Below, piece after piece: positions 55,447 through 63,993 of a stretch of DNA of 64,000 nt. How positions within the stretch are numbered: the stretch's first letter is position 1; each line of letters opens with the position of its first letter. Made by a program: the position numbers and the translations under genes. A model generated the notes under the pieces. That model ran no database searches, was not told where the DNA came from, and was given only the letters and a program-made list of their open reading frames with translations. This stretch comes from Nonomuraea jabiensis. Its GTDB lineage: Bacteria; Actinomycetota; Actinomycetes; Streptosporangiales; Streptosporangiaceae. The stretch lies in NCBI RefSeq assembly GCF_014204795.1, contig NZ_JACHMB010000001.1, forward strand, positions 6,708,501 through 6,772,500. Reading direction: 5' to 3'.

Positions 55447-57512
55447 TGCAGGTCACCCCACCCCTCCCGCTGCTGAGGCGGGTGCCGTCCGGCCTCTGGA
55501 CGGCGCTGGCCTGGAGTGCGGGCCTGGCGCTCACGTTCCTGATGCGCGTCAGGCTGCCAGGTGAGGCGGAGCCCGCCTACAGCCCCGGCGTGTTGCTCTA
55601 CCACGGGGACGGCCTGTCGTTCCTGATCGTGGCCACCGCGCTGGTCGTGGCGGGCAGCATCCTGCTGGACCGCCGCCCACTCCCGGCCCTGACCCTGCTG
55701 CTGGCCGCCTCCGCCGTGGCATGCATGCCCCTGGGCGTAGGTGAGATCCCCTCGGCCCAGTTCCTGGCGGTCGACGCCGCCCTTTACTTCATCGCGGCCA
55801 CCGCCCCACGCCGTACGAGCATCGCCGCCATCGCCATGTCGCTTATCACGCTGGCGGGCTACCTAGGGACGCGGCTGCTCTTCGGCTGGGTCGTCGGGAC
55901 CTCGGCCGAGCTGGCCGTCGCCATGACGGCCGTCATCGCCTGGCTGGTCGGCCGCTCGGTTCACCAGGCCCATGTTCACGCCGAGAGCCAGCGCGTCCAG
56001 GCCACCGCCCAAGCGATCATCGGTGAACGCCTCCGGATCGCCCGCGAGCTCCACGACATGGTCGCGCACAGCATCGGCATCATCGCCCTGCAGGCGGGTG
56101 CGGCCCGGCGAGTGATCGACACTCAGCCCGTACGAGCCCGCGAAGCGCTGGGCGAGATCGAGACGGTCGGCCGCGAGACGCTATCCGGCCTACGCCGGAT
56201 GCTGGGCGCCCTCCGCCACCCCAAACCAGCCCACCCACCGCAGAGCGAGCCGTCCGACCGCTCCGCACCGGTCGACCAGCAACCAGGCGCGCTGCCAAAT
56301 CCAGCTCAGCTGTCGCAGAGTGAGTCATCTGGCCGGTCCATGCTGATCGACCAGGATCCGGGCGCGCTGCCTGCTCCAGCTCAGCTGTCGCAGAGTGAGT
56401 CTTCCGGCCGCTCCATGCTGGTCGACCAGCAACTGGGGGCGCTGCTCGATCGGCCCGCACCGACCGCGCAGCGACCGGACGCGTTGCTTGGCCAGTACGC
56501 GTCGGTCGAGCCGTCACAGCGGACATGGTCCGATTGTCCCGAATCGGGCCAGGAACCGGTGGCTGTGCCTCTCGGTCCACCTGAATCCGGTCCCACACCT
56601 TCGACAGCCCCGCTCGACTCGGGCCTGATCCCGCTCGACCCGAGTCTGGCCCCGCTCGACGCGGGCCCCGCCCCGGCTGGGCTGGCAGACCTGGAGCGGC
56701 TTGCCGCGACGACGACAGCCGCTGGTGTCCAGGTCGAGGTGCGCTGGCGGGGTGTACGACGTCCGCTGCCTCCGGAGATCGACATGTCCGCCTACCGCAT
56801 CGTCCAGGAGGCCGTCACCAACGTCACCCGCCACGCCGAGCACCCCTCGTGTCAGGTGACCATCGACTTCGGTGATGAGGAGCTGGCCATCGAGGTCATC
56901 GACCCCGCACCCAGCCCTCAACCCAGCCTTCCCCCGGACCCCAGCCCGGATCTTTCCTCGGGCCGTAGTACGGGGCTTGCTCCGGGCCGTAGTACGGGGC
57001 TTTCCCCGGACTGCGGTTCAGGTCTTTCCGCGGACTCCGGTTCGGGTTTTTCCTTGGGCCCCGGTTCAGGTCTTGCTTCGGGTCGCAGTCCGGGTTTTTC
57101 CTCGGGCCTCGGTTCGGGTCTGGGTTCGGGCCACAGTCCGGGACTTTTCTCCGATTCCGGTTCGGGTCCTTCCTTGGACGCCAGCCGTGCCGCAGCTCCC
57201 GCTCTCGACATCAACCCCGCCGCCGACCGCAGTCCCCGCTTGGGCCCCAGTCCCGACGCCAGCCTCAGCCTGGACTCCGGCCCTGGTCTCGGTGACGTCC
57301 CTGCCCACAGCTCCGGCTCTGGTGCTGGGCGTGGTTTTGGGTTTGGGGGTGGCCGGGGACCGGGCCGGGGGCGTAAGGCGAGAGGTGGGTATGGTCTGGT
57401 CGGGATGCGTGAACGAGTGGCTCTGCTGCATGGGGTCTTCTCTGCCGGGCCGCGTCAGGAAGGCGGGTTTCGGGTGGTGGCGCGCTTGCCCGTACCGGCG
57501 CGGGTGCGATGA
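55446..57512 (+). CDS. Sensor histidine kinase with two large repeat inserts, one within the ATPase domain
   Basis: The 688-residue protein has five or six membrane helices (about 12-175), a HisKA_3 box GERLRIARELHDMVAHSIGI (His about 202) and an ATPase domain with YRIVQEAVTNVTRHAEH (about 447) and GYGLVGMRERVALLHG (about 648). Between DHp and ATPase (about 259-410) lies a Ser/Gln/Pro-rich insert with two copies of about 25 residues. Between the G1 region (EVIDPAPS) and G2 (GYGLVGM) lies a 160-residue insert with nine LSxGxSTG-like octapeptides, in place of a short ATP lid. The G1 motif DNG is DPA here, so ATP binding may be weak. The ATG is leaderless. Confidence 0.85.
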   Translation: MQVTPPLPLLRRVPSGLWTALAWSAGLALTFLMRVRLPGEAEPAYSPGVLLYHGDGLSFLIVATALVVAGSILLDRRPLPALTLLLAASAVACMPLGVGEIPSAQFLAVDAALYFIAATAPRRTSIAAIAMSLITLAGYLGTRLLFGWVVGTSAELAVAMTAVIAWLVGRSVHQAHVHAESQRVQATAQAIIGERLRIARELHDMVAHSIGIIALQAGAARRVIDTQPVRAREALGEIETVGRETLSGLRRMLGALRHPKPAHPPQSEPSDRSAPVDQQPGALPNPAQLSQSESSGRSMLIDQDPGALPAPAQLSQSESSGRSMLVDQQLGALLDRPAPTAQRPDALLGQYASVEPSQRTWSDCPESGQEPVAVPLGPPESGPTPSTAPLDSGLIPLDPSLAPLDAGPAPAGLADLERLAATTTAAGVQVEVRWRGVRRPLPPEIDMSAYRIVQEAVTNVTRHAEHPSCQVTIDFGDEELAIEVIDPAPSPQPSLPPDPSPDLSSGRSTGLAPGRSTGLSPDCGSGLSADSGSGFSLGPGSGLASGRSPGFSSGLGSGLGSGHSPGLFSDSGSGPSLDASRAAAPALDINPAADRSPRLGPSPDASLSLDSGPGLGDVPAHSSGSGAGRGFGFGGGRGPGRGRKARGGYGLVGMRERVALLHGVFSAGPRQEGGFRVVARLPVPARVR
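56270..56450 (+). repeat. Two and a half repeats of about 75 bp in the kinase gene (first insert)
   Basis: CAGCTCAGCTGTCGCAGAGT begins two near-identical copies, at about 56304 and 56379, that encode LSQSESSGRSM and then DQxxGAL. A partial copy precedes them. Confidence 0.85.
56950..57182 (+). repeat. Nine 24-bp repeats in the kinase gene (second insert)
   Basis: Units such as GGCCGTAGTACGGGGCTT encode octapeptides of the form L-S-x-G-x-S-T/P-G. The first two are almost identical and the rest are diverged. The frame is kept, with a Gly/Arg-rich tail (57300-57385) before the G2 box. Confidence 0.85.
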
Positions 57513-58171
57513 ACGTCCGTGTCCTGCTGGCCGACGACCAGCCGCTTGTTCGGACCGCCCTGCAGATGGTCATCACCGACGCGCCGGATCTCGAGCTCGT
57601 CGGCGAGGCGGGAACGGGTACGGAGGCGGTTCGCCTGACCGAGGAACTGCGGCCCGATGTCGTGGTGATGGACATCCGCATGCCGGGCATGGACGGCATC
57701 GAGGCCACCCGCTTGATCACGGCCGGTCCCACCGACGCCCGCGTCATCGTCCTGACGACGTTCGACGAGGACGATTACGTGTACGGGGCGTTGCGGTCCG
57801 GGGCGTCCGGGTTTCTGGTCAAGGACATGGCGCTTGATGACATTCTTGCGGCGATTCGCGTGGTCGCTGCTGGAGATGCCCTGATCGCGCCTAGTGTCAC
57901 CCGTCGGCTGATCGCGGAGTTCGCTGCTCGTCCTCAGCCGGGTCCGCGCCATCGGTCCCTCGGCTGCATCACCGATCGGGAACGCGAGGTGCTGATCCTC
58001 ATCGCTCGTGGGCTGTCCAACATGGAGATCGCCACCGACCTGGTTCTGAGCGTTGCCACGATCAAGGCGTATGTGACAAGGCTGCTCACCAAGCTGCACG
58101 CCCGGGATCGCGTCCAGCTCGTCATCATTGCCTACGAGGCGGGCCTGGTGTCAGCGTCCCGCGACGGATAG
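57509..58171 (+). CDS. NarL-family response regulator paired with the kinase
   Basis: The 220-residue protein has a receiver with Asp9-Asp10, phospho-acceptor Asp55 in VVVMDIRMPG, Thr in VLTTFDEDD and Lys in FLVKDMALD. A LuxR-type HTH follows (TDREREVLILIARGLSNMEI, then LVLSVATIKAYVTRLLTKL). The ATG overlaps the kinase stop by four bases, so partner synthesis is coupled. No repeat insert is found in this gene. The targets are unknown; the acyltransferase and hydrolase nearby are candidates. Confidence 0.92.
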   Translation: MNVRVLLADDQPLVRTALQMVITDAPDLELVGEAGTGTEAVRLTEELRPDVVVMDIRMPGMDGIEATRLITAGPTDARVIVLTTFDEDDYVYGALRSGASGFLVKDMALDDILAAIRVVAAGDALIAPSVTRRLIAEFAARPQPGPRHRSLGCITDREREVLILIARGLSNMEIATDLVLSVATIKAYVTRLLTKLHARDRVQLVIIAYEAGLVSASRDG

Positions 58172-58254
58172 GCCCTTTTGCGATGAGTTAGTTGCTCCTC
58201 GCCCATTGAGGTTATGGGGGTGCAGGGGCTTGAGCTCGTCGCCGGTGAGGTGTG

Positions 58255-58430
58255 CCAGTTGGAGCTTGGGGCTTGAGGGCTTGGGGGGTGGCGGCTTGGG
58301 GGCTTGAGGGCTTGAGGCTTGGGGGGTGGCGGCTTGGGGGCTTGAGGGCTTGAGGCTTGGGGGGTGGCGGCTTGGGGGCTTGAGGACTTGAGGCTTGGGG
58401 GCTTGAGGGGTGGGGGCTGGGGATGGGGGC
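58255..58430. repeat. G-rich tandem repeats, 38-bp period
   Basis: Units start at 58292, 58330 and 58368, with CGGCTTGGGGGCTTGAGGGC as the first 20 bases, and degenerate copies flank them. Each has several G-runs of 3-6. They fill most of the 362-base gap between the convergent regulator and pentapeptide genes. No gene is seen there. Confidence 0.85.
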
Positions 58431-58533
58431 TGGGAGTTCGGAGTTGGACCACGGACAGGGGCCGTCGGCACCGGATGTGGGCGGCCAGAACGTTCGACAC
58501 CTCCGGAGCGTTCGGCTGAGCACGTGCAGCAAC

Positions 58534-59358
58534 TCATGAGGTTGTGCGGGGGAGGCCCAGGGCGCCCTCCAGCTTGGCCTTGCGGAAGGTCGTGCCGTCC
58601 AGTTGGGCGCCGGTGAAGTCGGCCTGGCGGAGGTCGGCGCCGGTGAAGTCGGCTGTGCGGAGGTCGGCGCCGGTGAAGCGGGCTTGAGACAGGACCGCGT
58701 TCTTGAAGTCGGCCGTACGCAGGTCCGCGTTGGTGAAGCGGGCCTGGGCCAGGGTGGCGTCCGTGAAGTCGATGCCGCGCAGGTCCGTGCCGGACAGGTC
58801 GGTGGAGCGGAGGGTGACGCCGTCGGCGGCCACGGGGCCGGTGAAGACGGGGCCGCGGTCGGACTTGCGGTCGCGGCGGCCGAGCACGGTCAGGGCGGCC
58901 TCGACGGTCAGGTGCGGGCGCGGGGTCGCCTGGCCGCGGGCCCGGTCCTGCAGGTACGCGGCGATGCTCAGGGTCACCTTCCAGGCGAAGGACGGCGCCT
59001 CGTGGGCGATGTCCTCCAGCTCGTAGAGGCCCTGGACGCGGGCGCTGGAGTCGCTGGACCTGAGGTCCTTCAGCGCCTTGTCGTAGCGCGCCTGAAACTG
59101 CTTCTGGATCTCGAGCGAGACGGTCTGGGAGCTGAAGTAGAACGTGCCGACCAGGCCGGCCAGGGAGAGCGCGACGGTGACGAGCGAGCCGACCTGCATG
59201 AGCATCGTCCGGGTGGCGGTCACCGCCTCGGCCCGCTGGTCCGGCGGGAGTGCTTTGACGTCCGCGGTCATCCGGCGGGTGACGGGGCCGAGCAGGGCCC
59301 CGACGGCCACGGCCGAGCCGGCGACCACCACCCCGAGCACGATCATCAGAAATGTCAT
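58534..59358 (-). CDS. Membrane-anchored pentapeptide-repeat protein
   Basis: The 274-residue protein has two N-terminal helices (about 3-24 and 53-75), a cytoplasmic helical domain (about 80-165, with FQARYDKALKDLRSSDSSAR, then GLYELEDIAHEA) and a C-terminal pentapeptide-repeat helix (about 178-265). It holds roughly 17 A(D/N)LxX pentapeptides, such as FTGADLRTADFTGADLRQAD. Such right-handed quadrilateral beta-helices can mimic DNA or serve as binding scaffolds. This two-helix form is common in actinomycetes; its role is unknown. It is convergent with the two-component operon. Confidence 0.9.
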   Translation of the reverse strand: MTFLMIVLGVVVAGSAVAVGALLGPVTRRMTADVKALPPDQRAEAVTATRTMLMQVGSLVTVALSLAGLVGTFYFSSQTVSLEIQKQFQARYDKALKDLRSSDSSARVQGLYELEDIAHEAPSFAWKVTLSIAAYLQDRARGQATPRPHLTVEAALTVLGRRDRKSDRGPVFTGPVAADGVTLRSTDLSGTDLRGIDFTDATLAQARFTNADLRTADFKNAVLSQARFTGADLRTADFTGADLRQADFTGAQLDGTTFRKAKLEGALGLPRTTS

Positions 59359-59468
59359 GTTGTGCCTCTTCCGCTGATAAGGCCCGGCGTCCGAAGGATC
59401 GGCCGGGCCATATTAGCGGTGCGGTAATGACGATTTCTTGGGTTGATCGTGGTGTTGGGGTATGCCGC

Positions 59469-61241
59469 TTAATCGGTGGTTTCGCGCCATCTGTTGGTGA
59501 TGGGGAGGCGGCGGTCGCGGCCGAAGTTCTTCGGGGTGATCTTGGGGCCGGGCGGATACTGGCGACGCTTGTACTCGGCCAGGTCGACCAGCCTGATGAC
59601 CCTCGTGACCAGCTCCGGATCGTGGCCGGCGGCGATGAGCTCCTTCGAGCCCATGTCCTTCTCCACGTAATCGTCCAGCAGGCGGTCGAGGATTTCGTAA
59701 GGCGGAAGGGAATCCGTGTCGCGCTGGTCGGGCCGGAGTTCGGCGCTCGGCTCCTTGGTGATGGAATTTTCTGGAATGGGGGTTTTCGCGTCGAGCAGGA
59801 ATTGCGGCAGCGAATTGGCGTTGCGCCACCTCGACAGTTCCCACACCATCGTCTTCGGGACGTCCTTGATGGGGGCGAAGCCGCCGGCCGAGTCGCCGTA
59901 GAGGGTCGAGTAGCCCGTCGCCAGCTCGCTCTTGTTGCCGGTCGTCAGGACCAGGTGGCCGTGCTGGTTCGACAGGCCCATGAGGATCATGCCGCGTACC
60001 CTCGCCTGGAGGTTCTCGGCCGCCAGGCCCGAGAGCTCGATCTCCTTCTCGAAGGCGTCGACGATGTCGGCGATCGGGGCGATCCGGGAGTTGACGCCCT
60101 GCCTGCGGACGAGCTCCTCGGCGTCGGCCAGGGAGTGGTCGGAGGAGTAGCGGGAGGGCATGAGCACCACGTTGACCCGCGAGGGGCCGATGGCGTCGGA
60201 GGCGATGGTGGCGGTCAGGGCCGAGTCGATGCCGCCGGACAGGCCCAGGATGACCGACTGGAAGCCGTTCTTGGCCACGTAGTCCCGCACCGCCAGGACC
60301 AGGGCCGCGTACACCTCGCCGTGCAGGTCCAGGTGCTCCGCGATCGTCGCGGGCGCCGGCTCGTACGGCTCCACGGGGTCCGGGGAGAGCACCAGGCGCT
60401 CGACGGTGATGGTGGAGCCGTCGCCCGCGTCGTACGGGAAGAAGCCCGGCTCGGCGTCCGAGACCGGCAGCTCCAGATCGACGGTCAGCAGCTCCTCCCG
60501 GAACTGGCCCGCCCGCGCCACCAGCTCGCCCGAGGCGTCCACCACGATCGAGTCGCCGTCGAAGACCAGCTCGTCCTGGCCGCCGACCTGGTTGACGTAG
60601 ACGAGGGCGCAGCCCGCCTCGCGTGCCCGGCGCGCGCACAGCTCGAGGCGTACGTCGTCCTTCTCCTTCTCGTACGGCGAGGCGTTCGGCGAGATCAGCA
60701 GCCCGGCGCCCGCCTGGCCCACGACGGCCACGGGGCCGCCCTCCTGCCAGAGGTCCTCGCACACCGCGATCGCCACGTCCACGCCGTGCAGCCGGAAGAT
60801 CGGCAGCCGGTCGCCGCGCACGAAGTAGCGGTATTCGTCGAACACCCCATAGTTGGGCAGGTGGTGCTTGGCCGTACGGGTCACCACCTCGCCCTTGTGG
60901 AGCAGCGCGGCCGCGTCCAGCGGGGCGCCCTTCGGCTGGCCGACCCGGGGCGCCAGGCCGGCGCGGTCGACGTAGCCGACCACCACCGGCAGGTCGCCCA
61001 GGCCCTCCCGCTCCAGCCTGCGCGCCACCTCCTCCAGGGTCCGGATGCTGGCGTCCACGAAGGACGTACGCAGCACCAGGTCCTCCACGGGATAGCCGGT
61101 GAGGAACATCTCGGTGAAGACGACGAGGTGGGCGCCACGGTCGGCGGCGTCGCGGGTCCACGCGATCAGCCGCTCGGCGTTGCCGTCAAGGTCGCCGACG
61201 GACGGGTTCATCTGGGCGAGGGCGATACGCAGTTGTGCCAC
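59469..61241 (-). CDS. nadE: Glutamine-dependent NAD+ synthetase
   Basis: The 590-residue enzyme makes NAD from nicotinate adenine dinucleotide, with ammonia released from glutamine. The N-terminal nitrilase domain (1-275) has the catalytic triad Glu in VFTEMFLTGYP, Lys in TAKHHLPNYGVFDE and Cys in IAVCEDLWQ. The synthetase domain has the PP-loop LGLSGGIDSALTATIA, TTGNKSELATGYSTLYGDSA and a C-terminal KRRQYPPGPKIT. This two-domain form is normal for actinobacteria. The GTG start lies 7 bases after a -10 box, so its mRNA is leaderless. Essential housekeeping gene. Confidence 0.96.
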   Translation of the reverse strand: MAQLRIALAQMNPSVGDLDGNAERLIAWTRDAADRGAHLVVFTEMFLTGYPVEDLVLRTSFVDASIRTLEEVARRLEREGLGDLPVVVGYVDRAGLAPRVGQPKGAPLDAAALLHKGEVVTRTAKHHLPNYGVFDEYRYFVRGDRLPIFRLHGVDVAIAVCEDLWQEGGPVAVVGQAGAGLLISPNASPYEKEKDDVRLELCARRAREAGCALVYVNQVGGQDELVFDGDSIVVDASGELVARAGQFREELLTVDLELPVSDAEPGFFPYDAGDGSTITVERLVLSPDPVEPYEPAPATIAEHLDLHGEVYAALVLAVRDYVAKNGFQSVILGLSGGIDSALTATIASDAIGPSRVNVVLMPSRYSSDHSLADAEELVRRQGVNSRIAPIADIVDAFEKEIELSGLAAENLQARVRGMILMGLSNQHGHLVLTTGNKSELATGYSTLYGDSAGGFAPIKDVPKTMVWELSRWRNANSLPQFLLDAKTPIPENSITKEPSAELRPDQRDTDSLPPYEILDRLLDDYVEKDMGSKELIAAGHDPELVTRVIRLVDLAEYKRRQYPPGPKITPKNFGRDRRLPITNRWRETTD

Positions 61242-61278
61242 GTCGCCAAGCCTAGTACGGCGCGATTTTTATCGTCAA
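61241..61278 (-). promoter_or_regulatory. Consensus leaderless promoter of nadE
   Basis: On the minus strand TTGACG (61273-61278), an 18-bp spacer and TAGGCT (61249-61254) are followed after 7 bases by the GTG at 61241. This matches the main actinomycete sigma factor consensus. Confidence 0.75.
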
Positions 61279-62747
61279 AGCGACGAAAAGGAAGTCTTTT
61301 CGCCGGGTGTAACAAAACCTGACTCGTACGCGGCCATAACCAGCTGCGCCCGGTCGAACAGCCCGAGATGCTCCAAGAGCGACTTGACCATGATGGCCAC
61401 CTCCTCCTCGGGCAAGGCGAGCGTCTGGCCGATCTGGCGGTTCGTCAGGCCGCGGGCGACGAGTTTCAGCACGTCGAGCTGGGAGTCGGCGAGCCCGGCC
61501 AGCGCCGGGGGAGAGGCAGGGTCGACGCGCCCCGCGAACGCCGCGATCAGCCGGGTCGTGATCGTCGGGTCGATGAGCGCGTCCCCGGCGGACGCGGCCC
61601 TGATCGCGGCCAGGAACTGCTCGGGAGCCGACGTTTTCAGGATGAACCCGCTCACTCCCGCCCGCAGCGCCGCATAAAGGTTCTCGTCGCTGCCGAACGT
61701 GGTCATCATGATCACCTTCGGCGGCCGGTTTTCGGACAGGATGCGGCGGGCGGCGGCCAGGCCGTCCAGGTGGGGCATCTGGATGTCGAGCAGCACCACG
61801 TCGGGGCCGGTCTCGGCCACGAGCGCGATCGCCTCCTCGCCGTTGGTCGCCTCGCCGACCACCGTCACCCCGGGCTCGGCGTCCAGCATCGCCCGCACGC
61901 CCGCCCGTACGAGCGCCTGGTCGTCGGCCACCACCACCCGCAGCGGCGCGGTATCAGGTGCGGCGGCGGACATTTCCGCCGGAGCCTGCTCCTCGGGGGC
62001 CGGGAACTCCAGGCGCTGGGCGAGCATGTCGGCCTCCAGGCGCTGCAGCCCCGCCGACAGGTCGAGGCCCAGCTCGTCCCGCCACACCGAGCGCGCCCTG
62101 CGCAGCGCCGCCAGCGCGTCGCCCTGGCGCCCCAGCCCGTACAGGGCCGTGGCCAGCAGCCGCCAGGCCTCCTCCCGCAGCGGGTACGCCGACGCGTGCG
62201 CCTCCAGGTCGGCCACCAGCGACGTCGCCCGGCCCAGCGCGAGGCCGGCCCCGGCCCGGCGCTCGACGGCGATCAGGCGCAGCTCCTCCAGCCTGCCCGC
62301 CTCCGTCGCGGCCCAGCTCAGCTCGCCGAACTCGGCCAGCGCCGGCCCCCGCCACAGCCCCAGCGCCGTGTCCATGGCCGCCCACACCCGGCCCGGGTCG
62401 CCTTCCGACTTCACCAGGGACTCGAACCGCCACGCGTCCACCTGCTCGGCCGCGGCCCGCAGGGCGTACCCGGGCGGCGCGGAGACCAGCACGCGGGCCT
62501 CCTCGCGGGGCGCGCGATCGGGTTCGAGGGCGCGGCGCAGACGGGAGACGTACCCCTGGATGGTGGACAGGGCCTGGGCGGGCGGCGCGCCCGGCCAGAG
62601 CTCGTCGATGAGGGTGTTCACGGGCACGGCACGGCCGCCGGCGACGAGCAGGCGCGCGAGCACCGCCCGCTGCCGCTGGCCGCCGAGATCGAGAGGGGCG
62701 CCGTCGGCCCAGGCCTGGAACGGTCCCAGCGCGGTGAATGTCAGCAT
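61275..62747 (-). CDS. SARP-BTAD / receiver / LuxR-HTH fusion regulator
   Basis: The 490-residue protein joins two regulator types. Residues 1-98 are a SARP winged helix (LGGQRQRAVLARLLVAGGRA, then STIQGYVSRLRRALEP) and about 100-245 a BTAD. A short Pro/Ala linker leads to a NarL-type receiver (270-390) with Asp321 in VVLLDIQMP, Thr in MMTTFGSDE and Lys in FILKTSAPE. A LuxR-like HTH closes it (about 415-480: LADSQLDVLKLVARGLTNRQ). The final HTH is divergent (LPEEEVAIMVKSLLEHLGLF). SARP fused to a complete response regulator is rare. The partner kinase is not adjacent. Confidence 0.9.
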   Translation of the reverse strand: MLTFTALGPFQAWADGAPLDLGGQRQRAVLARLLVAGGRAVPVNTLIDELWPGAPPAQALSTIQGYVSRLRRALEPDRAPREEARVLVSAPPGYALRAAAEQVDAWRFESLVKSEGDPGRVWAAMDTALGLWRGPALAEFGELSWAATEAGRLEELRLIAVERRAGAGLALGRATSLVADLEAHASAYPLREEAWRLLATALYGLGRQGDALAALRRARSVWRDELGLDLSAGLQRLEADMLAQRLEFPAPEEQAPAEMSAAAPDTAPLRVVVADDQALVRAGVRAMLDAEPGVTVVGEATNGEEAIALVAETGPDVVLLDIQMPHLDGLAAARRILSENRPPKVIMMTTFGSDENLYAALRAGVSGFILKTSAPEQFLAAIRAASAGDALIDPTITTRLIAAFAGRVDPASPPALAGLADSQLDVLKLVARGLTNRQIGQTLALPEEEVAIMVKSLLEHLGLFDRAQLVMAAYESGFVTPGEKTSFSSL

Positions 62748-62832
62748 GTCAGGCGTAACTTTAGAGGGAGACGGTTCTCGGGTATATGGCGAATTCTCCC
62801 AAGGTACGCGTCTCCCGCCACCTGTGACGCCG

Positions 62833-63993
62833 TCAGCGGCGCCTGATCGCGGGTCCGAGCAGGAGCATGCCCGCCGCCGACAGCACCCCCACCCCGCCGA
62901 TCGTGAACCACAGAGCCTGAGAGCCGATCTCCAGCAGCCGCCCGCCGACCAGCGGTGCCAGCACCGCCGCCAGCGACCACGAGAACCCGAACAGCCCCGA
63001 ATACCGCCCCCGCAGCTCGGGCGGCGCCAGCGTGGCCACGACCGCGCCCGGGATGCCGGCCGTGATGACCTCGCCCGCCGTCCACACCACGATCGTCACC
63101 ACCAGCCCGAGGGTGGTCTCGACGAACGCCGTCATCGCGAACCCGAGCGCCATCACCGACAGTCCCAGCGCGAACATGCGGGCGGGGTCCCGGCGTCCCA
63201 GCCACCCCGACACCAGGGGCTGCACGATGACGATCAGGATCCCGTTCAGGGCCATGGCCAGCCCGAACTGCCCGGGCGACAGGCCGACGACCTTCGTCAT
63301 CGCCACCGGCAGCATGGTGAACGTCTGCGAGTAGACCAGCGCGTTCCCCAGCGCCACCAGCGTGAACCCGATCATCACCCGGTCCCGCAGCACCACGCCG
63401 AACCCGCCCGCGGACTCCCGTGCCGCCGGCCTGGTCTCGGGGACGGCCCGCCACACCAGCACGGCGAAGACCACGCCGGACAGCGCGTCGATCCAGAACA
63501 GCCAGAGGAACCCGAGGCTCGCCAGCCAGCCTCCGGCCGTCACGCCGACCGCGTACCCGAGGTTGATCCCCCAGAACAGCAGCCCGTACGCCCGGGGCCG
63601 CTCCTCGGGCGAGACCAGGTCCGCGACGAGGGCGCTGGATGCGGGCCGGTAGACGTCCATCACCAGGCCGAGTACGAGCATCGAGGCCACGATCGCCGGC
63701 AGCGAGGAGCTGTAGCCGAGCGCCAGCATGGTCGCGGCCGTGGCCAGCATCCCGCCCGACAGCGTGGCGCGGCGCCCGATCCGGTCGGTGAGCACCCCCG
63801 CGACCAGCTGCGACAGCAGCGAGCCCACCCCGAACACGCCCATCACCAGGCCCGCCGTCGCAACCGACAGGCCGCGGGCCTGCGTCAGGTAGACGCCGGT
63901 GAAGGGCATGACCATGGTGCCCAGGCGGTTCACCACCGTGCCGCCCCAGAGGGCCCAGAACGCGCGGGGCAGCCCGCCGATCTGGGACCGCAA
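62833..63993 (-). CDS. MFS transporter (may be cut at the window end)
   Basis: The protein reads 386 residues with twelve predicted helices: GGTVVNRLGTMVMPFTGVYL in helix 1, GVLTDRIGRRATLSGG (motif A), and VYRPASSALVADLVSPEERP, a mark of the MdtH/YfmO-like drug efflux group. A TTG at 63993 is the first usable start, with AACGAC before it. The true start may be beyond 64000, so the 5' end is uncertain. Its stop lies 85 bases upstream of the SARP-fusion start on the same strand; the gap has no obvious terminator, so co-transcription is possible. Confidence 0.85.
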   Translation of the reverse strand: MRSQIGGLPRAFWALWGGTVVNRLGTMVMPFTGVYLTQARGLSVATAGLVMGVFGVGSLLSQLVAGVLTDRIGRRATLSGGMLATAATMLALGYSSSLPAIVASMLVLGLVMDVYRPASSALVADLVSPEERPRAYGLLFWGINLGYAVGVTAGGWLASLGFLWLFWIDALSGVVFAVLVWRAVPETRPAARESAGGFGVVLRDRVMIGFTLVALGNALVYSQTFTMLPVAMTKVVGLSPGQFGLAMALNGILIVIVQPLVSGWLGRRDPARMFALGLSVMALGFAMTAFVETTLGLVVTIVVWTAGEVITAGIPGAVVATLAPPELRGRYSGLFGFSWSLAAVLAPLVGGRLLEIGSQALWFTIGGVGVLSAAGMLLLGPAIRRR

